Below, one piece after another: positions 54,151-61,377 of a stretch of 64,000 nt of DNA. The notes below the pieces were generated by a model. That model saw only the letters and a program-made list of their open reading frames with translations. It had not been told where the DNA came from and did no database searches. The DNA is from Streptomyces spiramyceticus (lineage in GTDB: Bacteria > Actinomycetota > Actinomycetes > Streptomycetales > Streptomycetaceae). Position numbers and translations under genes: made by a program. The stretch spans positions 2,514,001 through 2,578,000 of the forward strand of contig NZ_JARBAX010000001.1 of NCBI RefSeq assembly GCF_028807635.1, written 5' to 3'. How positions within the stretch are numbered: position 1 is the first letter of the stretch; every line of letters starts with the position of its first letter.

Positions 54151-55776
54151 ATGCGCAGTGGAGCGAAAGTCGCCGTCGTCGGCGGGGTGTTTCTGGTCGT
54201 GGCCGGGGGCGTGGGCTACGGCGCGTACTCCATGGTGAGTGAAGAGACCGGTGGCGGTACGGAGATCAAGAGCGCCTCGGCGCCGAAGAAGACCGGGCCG
54301 CCGAGCGCGGACGAGGTCGCGCAGACCTCGAAGGACTTCTTCGCCGCCTGGTCGAAGGGCGAGGCCGACGCCGCGGCCGCCCTCACCAACAACACGGTGG
54401 CAGCCAAGCCCGCGCTCCTCGCGTACCGCGACGAGGCGCACATCAGCAAGGTGAGGCTGACGCCGGGGACGGCGGCCGGTGCGAAGGTGCCGTTCACAGC
54501 CGAGGCGACGGTGACATACGGAGACAAGAGCAAGCCGCTCTCGTACGAGTCGGAGCTGACCGTCGTACGCGGCCTGACCACGGGCAAGGCCCTGGTCGAC
54601 TGGAAATCGTCCGTCGTCCACCCGGAGCTGAAGGACGGCGAGACGCTGAAGACGGGCGAGGCCTCCGCGCCGCCCATCAAGGCGGTCGACCGCAACGGCG
54701 CCGAGCTGACGAAGGAGAAGTACCCGTCGCTCGGCCCGGTCCTGGACACGCTGCGGGAGAAGTACGGCGAGAAGGCGGGCGGCAAGCCCGGCATCGAGCT
54801 GGCGATCGAGGGGGCAGACAGCGAAGCGCCCGCCCGGACCCTCCTCACCCTCACCAAGGGCAAGCCGGGCAAGCTGCCGACGACGCTCGACGCGGGCGTA
54901 CAGGCGGCCGCCGAGAGGGCGGTCAAGCAGTACGGCGAGGCATCGGTCGCCGCGGTCAAGCCGAGCACGGGCGAGATACTCGCCGTCGCCAACAACCGCA
55001 CCGACGGCTACAACGCGGCGGTCCTCGGCAAGCAGGCACCCGGCTCCACGATGAAGATCGTGACGGCGGCGATGCTGCTGGAGAAGGGCCTGGCCGGGGC
55101 GGACCGCAAGGCCGAGTGCCCGAAGACGGCGATGTACCAGGGCCGGACCTTCCACAACCTGGACCACTTCGACATCCCCAGCGGCAACTTCACCACCAGT
55201 TTCGCCCGCTCCTGCAACACCGCCTTCATCAAGCTCATCGACGACACCAAGGACGACGCCGCGCTGCCGAAGACCGCGCGTGAGGTCTTCGGCCTGGGCC
55301 TCGACTGGCAGACCGGCATCGTCACGGCCGACGGTTCGGTACCGGAGGCGACGGGCGGCGAGGCGGCGGCCCAGTACATCGGGCAGGGCACCGTACAGAT
55401 GAACGCCCTCAACATGGCGTCCGTCACCGCCACCGCCAAGGCCGGCACCTTCCACCAGCCGGTCATCGTGCCGCGCTCGCTGGACGACCGTCAGCTGGCC
55501 ACCGCCTCTCGCTCCCTCTCCCCGACCGTGCACAGCCAACTCGTCGGCATGATGCGGCAGACGGCCTCCTGGGGCACGGCCGCAAAGGCGATGGCGTCGG
55601 TCGGCGGCGACAGGGGCGCCAAGACCGGTTCGGCGGAGGTCGCCGGCCAGGGCAAGTCCAACAGCTGGTTCACCGGCTTCAGCAACGACGTGGCAGCCGC
55701 GGCATCCGTCGAATCGGGCGGCCACGGCGGCGACGCGGCGGGCCCGCTCGTGGCGTCGGTACTGCGGGCCGGCTGA
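54151..55776 (+). CDS. Class B penicillin-binding protein with NTF2-like domain (541 aa)
   Basis: Peptidoglycan transpeptidase anchored by an N-terminal helix (VAVVGGVFLVVAGGVGYGAY). Residues about 50-160 are a MecA_N/NTF2-like domain (DEVAQTSKDFFAAWSKGEAD). The transpeptidase active site is complete: S299-T-M-K302, S354-C-N356 and K491-T-G. This domain set is that of PBP2a/PBP3-like class B enzymes, several of which are expendable for division in S. coelicolor but act in sporulation or wall maturation. ATG 54151 has GGGGAGGGG upstream. A palindrome precedes it. Confidence 0.9.
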   Translation: MRSGAKVAVVGGVFLVVAGGVGYGAYSMVSEETGGGTEIKSASAPKKTGPPSADEVAQTSKDFFAAWSKGEADAAAALTNNTVAAKPALLAYRDEAHISKVRLTPGTAAGAKVPFTAEATVTYGDKSKPLSYESELTVVRGLTTGKALVDWKSSVVHPELKDGETLKTGEASAPPIKAVDRNGAELTKEKYPSLGPVLDTLREKYGEKAGGKPGIELAIEGADSEAPARTLLTLTKGKPGKLPTTLDAGVQAAAERAVKQYGEASVAAVKPSTGEILAVANNRTDGYNAAVLGKQAPGSTMKIVTAAMLLEKGLAGADRKAECPKTAMYQGRTFHNLDHFDIPSGNFTTSFARSCNTAFIKLIDDTKDDAALPKTAREVFGLGLDWQTGIVTADGSVPEATGGEAAAQYIGQGTVQMNALNMASVTATAKAGTFHQPVIVPRSLDDRQLATASRSLSPTVHSQLVGMMRQTASWGTAAKAMASVGGDRGAKTGSAEVAGQGKSNSWFTGFSNDVAAAASVESGGHGGDAAGPLVASVLRAG

Positions 55777-55825
55777 CGGCAGGCGGGGTCGCATGGCCCG
55801 TACAGCTACCGCTAGCGTGCGGGCC

Positions 55826-55864
55826 ATGACCGCTCCCGAAGGCATACGCGAGCACAGGGCGTGA
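55826..55864 (+). CDS. 12-residue leader ORF overlapping the EamA start
   Basis: ATG 55826 lies 7 bp after TAGCGT (55813-55818), as in leaderless promoters, and encodes MTAPEGIREHRA with a TGA that overlaps the EamA GTG as GTGA. Too short to judge as protein; its coupling geometry suggests it delivers ribosomes to the transporter gene. Confidence 0.35.
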   Translation: MTAPEGIREHRA

Positions 55865-56706
55865 CCCCGACAGTCGCCGCGGCTGTCCTCATCGCCGCGA
55901 TTACGCACGCGAGTTGGAACGCGATCGCGCACCACATAAAAGACCAGCTGCTCTCCTTCACGCTCATCTCCGGCGGCGGAGCCCTGCTCGGCCTGGCCGT
56001 CGCACCGTTCGTGCCCTTCCCCGCGCCGGCCGCCTGGCCCTACCTGGTCACCTCGGCCATCGTCCACGTCGGGTACATGGCGCTGCTCATGCGGTCGTTC
56101 ACGCTGGGCGACTTCGGCCAGATGTATCCGATCGCGCGCGGTACGGCGCCGCTGGTGGTGACCGTGCTGGCCGCGGTCTTCGTGGGCGAGCGCCCGGACG
56201 GCTGGCAGACGGCGGGCGTCGCGGTGGCGTGCGCCGGCCTGGTCGGAGTCGCGCTCTGGGGCATCAGAGGCTCCCGCCCGCAGTACCCGGCCCTGCTGGC
56301 GGCGCTCGCGACCGGCCTGGCGATCGCGGCGTACACGGTCGTGGACGGTGTGGGTGTACGCGCGTCGGGCACCCCGCTCGGCTACATCGCGTGGCTGATG
56401 ATCATGCAGGGCCTGGCCATCCCGGCGTACACCTTCTACCGCCGCCGCACCGAACTCCTCACCCAGATGCGCCCCCTGGCCGCCCGGGGCCTGCTCGGAG
56501 CGGTCCTCTCGATCTCGGCGTACGCCCTGGTGCTGTGGGCCCAGACCCGCGCGCCACTGGCGCCGATCGCCGCGCTGCGGGAGTCGTCGATCATCGTGGG
56601 GGCGGCGATAGGTGCGCTGTTCTTCAAGGAACGCTTCGGTGCCCCGAGAATCGCGGCCGCGAGCCTGATGGTGGTCGGCATCGGCCTGATGCTGCGTACG
56701 AGTTGA
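55861..56706 (+). CDS. EamA / DMT-superfamily transporter (281 aa)
   Basis: Ten-helix drug/metabolite transporter made of two EamA repeats (helices about 5-140 and 145-275). Typical pieces: ITHASWNAIAHHIKDQLLSF, YPIARGTAPLVVTVLAAVF and the second-half ALRESSIIVGAAIGALFFKE with FKERFG. It may export amino acids or other metabolites. The GTG start lies in a GTGA overlap with a 12-codon leader; an own ribosome site is weak. Convergent with the EstB-like gene across a dispersed-element copy. Confidence 0.87.
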   Translation: MTPTVAAAVLIAAITHASWNAIAHHIKDQLLSFTLISGGGALLGLAVAPFVPFPAPAAWPYLVTSAIVHVGYMALLMRSFTLGDFGQMYPIARGTAPLVVTVLAAVFVGERPDGWQTAGVAVACAGLVGVALWGIRGSRPQYPALLAALATGLAIAAYTVVDGVGVRASGTPLGYIAWLMIMQGLAIPAYTFYRRRTELLTQMRPLAARGLLGAVLSISAYALVLWAQTRAPLAPIAALRESSIIVGAAIGALFFKERFGAPRIAAASLMVVGIGLMLRTS

Positions 56707-56716
56707 CGCGATGCGT

Positions 56717-56848
56717 GAGGGGACGTGCCGGGGCGCTCCCCGCAGGGCGTCGAACACAGCACTGCCGCACGAGCCGACCCCCCGCCCGTTCGGCGCCCGA
56801 GGAGACGTCCCGGCGCGGCACCGACCCCGAAGGCACCGCACCACGCCC
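56717..56848 (+). repeat. 130-bp dispersed element, copy 3 (diverged)
   Basis: Starts GAGGGGACGTGCCGGGGC and keeps the core CGCAGGGCGTCGAACACAGC, CCCCCCGCCCGTTCGG and GAGGAGACG of copies 1 and 2, with divergence in the middle. It fills most of the gap between the convergent EamA and EstB-like genes. Confidence 0.8.
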
Positions 56849-56889
56849 TGCGCCACCGCGTCCATCAGCGACCCGAAGCCCCCGCCGCC

Positions 56890-58068
56890 CTACGCGGTGG
56901 CGGACCGCACCGCCCTGACCAACGCCTGGGCGCGCGGGTCGGCGGTGACCCCCTTCTGGAGGCCGTTCGTCACGTACCCGAAGGCGATTCCCGACTCCGG
57001 GTCGGCGAAGCCGAGCGAGCCGCCCCGGCCCGGGTGCCCGAACGACCCCGGAGCCAGCAGCGGCGCACCGGAGCCGTGCAGCATGAAGCCCAGCCCGAAG
57101 CGGGTGTTGACGACCAGCACGCGGTCCGGGCCCGCCGACTCCTCCGTCCGCGCGAGCGTGAGCGTCGCCGGGGCGAACAGCCGGTGCCCGTCGACCGGCC
57201 CGATCATCGCCGCGTAGCAGCGCGCCAGCGCCCGCGCGGTGGATATCCCGGCGGACGCGGGGAGTTCGGCCGCGCGGTACGCCGGGTCGTTCTCGTCCGC
57301 GAGCGGATCGATCGCACCGAACGCACGCCGGGTCAGCGACGCCGGATCCCGGTACGCCTCGCTCACGCTCCGCTTGGGCCGCACCCGCAGCGCACCGCCG
57401 TCGAGCGGCGGCGCCTCCACGGGACCGACGCGGCCCACCCGGTGCGCCTCGTCGGCCGGGAGCCCGACCCAGAAATCCAGCCCCAGCGGCCGAGCGATCT
57501 CCTCGGCGATCCACCGCCCGACGGTCCGCCCCGTCACCCGCTTCACGAGCTCGCCGACCAGCCAGCTGTACGTCTGCGCGTGGTAGCCGTGATCGGTGCC
57601 GGGCTCCCACGCCGGCGCCTGGTCGGCGACGGCGAGCGGCCCGGAGATCCCGTCGGCCGCCTCGGCGGGGGTCAGCGGCCGGTCGAGCACAGGCACGCCC
57701 GCGCGATGCGAGAGGAGATGCCGTACGAGTGCCCGCTCCTTGCCGTTCGCCTTGAACTCCGGCCAGTACGTGGCAACAGGTGCGTCCAGGTCGATCTGCC
57801 CGCGCTGGTGCAGGAGCAGCGGCACGGCGGCGGCGACGCCCTTGGTCGCGGACCGCACGACCTGTGCGGTGTCGACGGCCCACGGCTCGGTGCCGTCGAC
57901 GTCGCGCGTACCGGCCCACAGGTCGGCGACCTTGCGGCCGTGCCGGTACACGGCGACGGCGGCGCCGCGTTCGCCGCGCTGTTCGAAGTTGCGCACGAAG
58001 GCGTCCTTGACCGCTTCGAATCCGGCCGCGACCGTTCCTTGCACCTCTACCGCTGGGCTCCCGCTCAT
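56890..58068 (-). CDS. EstB-like serine hydrolase, beta-lactamase fold (392 aa)
   Basis: Cytoplasmic esterase/beta-lactamase-related enzyme with S73-A-T-K76 (VVRSATKGVAAAV), Tyr motif HAQTYSWLVGELV and a C-terminal GHPGRGGSLGFADPESGIAF. This class hydrolyses esters of short chains or antibiotics such as cephalosporin derivatives; the natural substrate is unknown. ATG 58068 or 58077 could be the start, as GGGGGG lies between them and neither has ideal spacing. Upstream, 83 bp separate it from the ECF ATPase gene. Confidence 0.83.
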   Translation of the reverse strand: MSGSPAVEVQGTVAAGFEAVKDAFVRNFEQRGERGAAVAVYRHGRKVADLWAGTRDVDGTEPWAVDTAQVVRSATKGVAAAVPLLLHQRGQIDLDAPVATYWPEFKANGKERALVRHLLSHRAGVPVLDRPLTPAEAADGISGPLAVADQAPAWEPGTDHGYHAQTYSWLVGELVKRVTGRTVGRWIAEEIARPLGLDFWVGLPADEAHRVGRVGPVEAPPLDGGALRVRPKRSVSEAYRDPASLTRRAFGAIDPLADENDPAYRAAELPASAGISTARALARCYAAMIGPVDGHRLFAPATLTLARTEESAGPDRVLVVNTRFGLGFMLHGSGAPLLAPGSFGHPGRGGSLGFADPESGIAFGYVTNGLQKGVTADPRAQALVRAVRSATA

Positions 58069-58151
58069 GCCCCCCATGGTGCAATGCCGCTGGGCGACGG
58101 GATGGCGGGGGGTCATTTCCCCACCCCCTGTCCCGAACGGTGGAGCCCCGG

Positions 58152-58943
58152 TTACGCCTCCACCCGTACCGAACCCGGGTCGAAGCCGAACGGGAGCTCC
58201 AGGCGGTGCGCCCGCATCACCGCCTCGTCGGAGAGCAGCTCCTGCGTACGCCCGTCCGCCACAATCGCGCCCTCGCTCAGGATCACCGACCTGGCGCACA
58301 GCTCCAGGGCGTACGGAAGGTCATGCGTCACCATCAGCACCGTGACGTCCAACGACCGCAGAATGTCGGCCAGTTCGCGCCGCGAGGCCGGGTCCAGGTT
58401 GGACGACGGCTCGTCCAGGACCAGGATTTCCGGCTCCATGGCCAGCACCGTGGCGACGGCGACCCGGCGCCGCTGCCCGAAGGACAGGTGGTGCGGCGGG
58501 CGGTCCGCGTACTCCGCCATGCCGACCCGGGTCAGCGCGGTACGTACCCGCTCCTCCAGCTCCGCGCCCCGCATCCCCGCCGCGGCCGGCCCGAACGCCA
58601 CGTCCTCGCGTACGGTCGGCATGAAGAGCTGGTCGTCGGGGTCCTGGAAGACGATGCCGACCCGGCGGCGGATCTCCGCGAGGTGCTGCTTGCCGACGGG
58701 CAGCCCGGCCACCGTCACCGTGCCGGCGCCCGCGGTGAGGATGCCGTTGAGGTGCAGCACGAGCGTGGTCTTGCCCGCACCGTTCGGCCCGAGCAGCGCG
58801 ACCCGCTCGCCGCGTCCAACGGCCAGATCGACGCCGAAGAGGGCCTGGTGCCCGTCGGGATAGGCGTAGGCGAGCCCACTGACCTCAAGAGACATCGCGG
58901 GCATGGCAGGCGTGGTCGTCATGGCGTCCGTCCCAGTCGTCAT
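58152..58943 (-). CDS. cbiO: Energy-coupling factor ATPase, CbiO-type (263 aa)
   Basis: ATPase of a group I ECF importer for cobalt or nickel. Walker A LLGPNGAGKTTLVLHLNGIL, signature HHLSFGQRRRVAVAT and Walker B VLDEPSSNLDPASRR are intact; the Q-loop is VFQDPDDQLF. ATG 58943 overlaps the CbiQ stop as ATGA; start codons a little further in (58925) are possible. The N-terminal 15 residues are Met/Thr repeats of doubtful importance. Last gene of cbiMQO. Confidence 0.92.
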   Translation of the reverse strand: MTTGTDAMTTTPAMPAMSLEVSGLAYAYPDGHQALFGVDLAVGRGERVALLGPNGAGKTTLVLHLNGILTAGAGTVTVAGLPVGKQHLAEIRRRVGIVFQDPDDQLFMPTVREDVAFGPAAAGMRGAELEERVRTALTRVGMAEYADRPPHHLSFGQRRRVAVATVLAMEPEILVLDEPSSNLDPASRRELADILRSLDVTVLMVTHDLPYALELCARSVILSEGAIVADGRTQELLSDEAVMRAHRLELPFGFDPGSVRVEA

Positions 58944-59701
58944 AGCGTCCATCCCAGCAGACAGACCCCGAGCGCCGAAACCGGCAGCGCGGCCGCCCGC
59001 GCCCACTGCGCCCGCGACGCCGTCACCTCGTCGATCACCGGCATGGTTCCGGTGTAACCCCTGCTGACCATCGCCAGATGCACGCGCTCACCCCTCTCGT
59101 ACGAGCGGATGAAGAGCGCACCCGCGGTCTTGCCCAGCACACCCCAGTGCCGCACGCCCCGCGCCTCGAACCCGCGCGAGCGCCGCGCGATGGACATACG
59201 GCGCATCTCGTCCGTAATCACATCGCCGTAACGGATCATGAACGACGCGATCTGCACGAGCATCGGCGGCAGCTTCAGCCGCTGCAGCCCGAGCAGCAGG
59301 GAGCGCAGTTCAGTGGTGGAGGCGAGCAGAACGGAGGCGGCGACGCCGAGCGTTCCCTTGGCGAGGACGTTCCACGCGCCCCACAGACCCGAGACGCTCA
59401 GCGACATGCCGAGCACCTCCACCCGCTCGCCCTGCGCCACGAACGGCATCAGCACGGCGAAGGCGACGAAGGGCACTTCGATGAGCAGCCGCTTGAGCAG
59501 ATACCCGGCGGGGACGCGGGCCGCGTACGCGACCACGCCCAGCAGCACGGCGTAGAGCCCAAAAGCCCACATCGCCTCGCGCGGCGTGGACACGACGACC
59601 AGCACGAAGCAGAAGACGGCGGCGAGCTTGCAGTGCGGCGGCAGGGCGTGGACGGGGCTGTGTCCGTGCCGGTAGAGCTTGTGGGCGTGGCCCGCGCCCA
59701 T
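58940..59701 (-). CDS. cbiQ: ECF transporter transmembrane component CbiQ (253 aa)
   Basis: T-component that couples CbiO to the metal-binding CbiM. About five helices, with the signature coupling motifs SIARRSRGFEARG and MVSRGYTG, both Ala-Arg-Gly-type helices that contact the ATPase. ATG 59701 is 1 nt after the CbiM stop; the longer frame to 59746 overlaps cbiM. Typical length. N-terminal GHAHKLYRHGHSPVHALPPH is His-rich and may handle metal. Confidence 0.92.
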   Translation of the reverse strand: MGAGHAHKLYRHGHSPVHALPPHCKLAAVFCFVLVVVSTPREAMWAFGLYAVLLGVVAYAARVPAGYLLKRLLIEVPFVAFAVLMPFVAQGERVEVLGMSLSVSGLWGAWNVLAKGTLGVAASVLLASTTELRSLLLGLQRLKLPPMLVQIASFMIRYGDVITDEMRRMSIARRSRGFEARGVRHWGVLGKTAGALFIRSYERGERVHLAMVSRGYTGTMPVIDEVTASRAQWARAAALPVSALGVCLLGWTL

Positions 59702-59702
59702 C

Positions 59703-60767
59703 TCAGACCGTTTCCTGTGCGCGTACGTCGGCCTGCTGCCGCTCACTGTCGCGCCGGCGCCGCAGCGTCCAGAAGACGCCGCTGCCGACGACGACGGTCG
59801 CGCTCACGCCGATCACGCCCGCGAGGCCGCCGGAGACACGGCCGTTGCTGATGTCCTCGATGCCGTAGTCGGCGAGCGGGGAGTCCGCGGCGGCGTGCTC
59901 CTCGACCTTCCGGTCGATTCCCTGGTCGGCGGCGACCTTCTCCAGGCCGTCCGGGCTCGCGGAGGCGTAGAACGACACGAACCCGGCGAGGACAAGGGCG
60001 GTGACCAGACCCGCGCCCCACACCCGGCGGGTCGAGCGCGCGGCGACCGGCGCAGCGGCCGGAGCCTGGGCGGGCGCCGCGTCCACCAGCTCGCCGCCGA
60101 CGCGCAGCTTGAGGGGGGCCGAGAGCCCGCGCGCGCCGTGCACCAGGTCGGGGCGTACGGCAATGACGGCGCCCACGGTCAGCGCGGTGATCGCGGCTTC
60201 GCCGATGCCGATGAGGACGTGTACGCCGACCATCGCGGTCAGGACCTTGCCGAGCGGTACGTCGGTCGTGCCCCCGACGGCGTAGATCAGCGTGAAGGCG
60301 GCGGCAGCGGCGGGCACGGACACCAGCGCGGCGACGAAGGCCGACGCGGTGACCGAGCGGCGGCTGCGCGGCAGGATCTTGACCAGGCCGCGGAAGAGCG
60401 CGTACGCCACAACGACCGTGACGACGCCCATGACGGTGATGTTCACGCCGAGCGCGGTGAGCCCGCCGTCCGCGAAGAGGATGCCCTGCATCAGCAGCAC
60501 GACGGAGATGCAGAGGACGCCGGTGAAGGGCCCGACGAGGATCGCGGCGAGTGCTCCGCCGAGCAGATGCCCGCTTGTACCGGCTGCGACGGGGAAGTTG
60601 AGCATCTGTACCGCAAAAATGAACGCGGCGACGAGCCCGGCCAGTGGAGCGGTCAGTTCGTCGAGTTCGCGGCGCGCACCGCGCAGGCTGACGGCGACGG
60701 CGCCCACCGCTGCGACACCTGCCACAGCCGAAACAGGTGTGTTGATGAATCCGTCGGGGACATGCAT
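59703..60767 (-). CDS. cbiM: CbiM metal-binding component with fused CbiN/PDGLE domain (354 aa)
   Basis: Substrate-binding subunit of the nickel/cobalt ECF importer. The N-terminal MHVPDGF, whose His2 binds the metal, is processed to expose the site. Seven to eight helices end near residue 215 (LTVGAVIAVRPDLVHGARGL); a linker with AAPAQAPAAAPVAARS leads to a second module with SASPDGLEKVAADQGIDRK, the PDGLE domain that replaces a separate CbiN. A Nur-box-like operator at the promoter hints at nickel rather than cobalt. GGAG precedes ATG 60767. First gene of cbiMQO. Confidence 0.92.
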   Translation of the reverse strand: MHVPDGFINTPVSAVAGVAAVGAVAVSLRGARRELDELTAPLAGLVAAFIFAVQMLNFPVAAGTSGHLLGGALAAILVGPFTGVLCISVVLLMQGILFADGGLTALGVNITVMGVVTVVVAYALFRGLVKILPRSRRSVTASAFVAALVSVPAAAAAFTLIYAVGGTTDVPLGKVLTAMVGVHVLIGIGEAAITALTVGAVIAVRPDLVHGARGLSAPLKLRVGGELVDAAPAQAPAAAPVAARSTRRVWGAGLVTALVLAGFVSFYASASPDGLEKVAADQGIDRKVEEHAAADSPLADYGIEDISNGRVSGGLAGVIGVSATVVVGSGVFWTLRRRRDSERQQADVRAQETV

Positions 60768-60805
60768 GGTGGGGCTCCGCTTCCTGCGGGTTGGTTAACC
60801 GTTCG

Positions 60806-60836
60806 ATGATAGGGCCCACCTGCAAAGAGCTCGCAA
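60806..60836 (-). promoter_or_regulatory. cbiM promoter with Nur-box-like operator
   Basis: On the minus strand TTGCGA (60836-60831) and TATCAT (60811-60806) form a -35/-10 pair 19 bp apart. Overlapping the -35 is TTGCGA-N5-TTGCAG (60836-60820), close to the TTGCAA-N5-TTGCAA box I recall for the nickel regulator Nur. The predicted start of transcription is about 33 bp before the ATG. Confidence 0.6.
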
Positions 60837-60924
60837 GAGCGCACGGGTCACAAATAGAGCGGTGCACGCGCCGCAAAATATGGGACATTAGAGGACAAAA
60901 GGCTTGATTTTGAGGAGGCGGCCA

Positions 60925-61296
60925 ATGCAGCTCGCAATCGAGGACCGCGCACGGGCCCACCTCATCACGGACGCCCCGCAGAACCGCTCCGTCCCTGTGG
61001 CCCTCCGTTACGACCCGTCGGTGGACCCACTCGCCGTACGCCTCGTCATTCCGCCGGACGTCTCCCCCAGCAGCACCGAGACCGAGTGGGTCTTCGCGCG
61101 CAGCCTTCTGGAGAAGGGCCTGAGCCGTCCCACCGCGACCGAGAGCGGCGATGTCAGGGTGTGGCCGTGCGGCCGGGTGCAGGCGGTGCTGGAACTGCAC
61201 TCGCCACAGGGCGTGGCCGTGATGCAGTTCGACAGTGCGGCGCTGCTCCGCTTCCTCCACCACACGCACGAGAGCGAGACCACACCCACGCACTGA
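60925..61296 (+). CDS. ssgE: SsgA-like sporulation/division protein, probably SsgE (123 aa)
   Basis: Member of the actinomycete-only SALP family, which controls septum placement and wall remodelling during sporulation. Conserved core: VPVALRYDPSVDPLAVRLV, SSTETEWVFARSLLEKGL, GDVRVWPCGRVQAVLELHSP and GVAVMQFDSAALLRFLHHTH. The genomic place next to the CbiMQO genes is that of ssgE (SCO3158) as I recall it, a gene linked to spore separation. ATG 60925 has GAGGAGG 6 nt upstream. Ended by the hairpin at 61306. Confidence 0.85.
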   Translation: MQLAIEDRARAHLITDAPQNRSVPVALRYDPSVDPLAVRLVIPPDVSPSSTETEWVFARSLLEKGLSRPTATESGDVRVWPCGRVQAVLELHSPQGVAVMQFDSAALLRFLHHTHESETTPTH

Positions 61297-61305
61297 ACGC
61301 AGAAA

Positions 61306-61351
61306 AAGAGGTAAGGCCCCCCGGTCGTAAGGACCGGGGGGCCCACCTCTT
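61306..61351. terminator. Bidirectional terminator between ssgE and the MMPL gene
   Basis: GGCCCCCCGGTC (61315-61326) pairs exactly with 61332-61343; outside it AAGAGGT (61306-61312) pairs with ACCTCTT (61345-61351), giving A/T-rich tails on both strands. Confidence 0.92.
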
Positions 61352-61377
61352 CACCACTTCACCGGAGCCAGCGACGC

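Noticed and set aside
60768..60924. Cobalamin riboswitch before cbiM
   Set aside because: The leader from the likely promoter is only about 33 nt, and no B12-box-like sequence is visible in the 157-bp gap.
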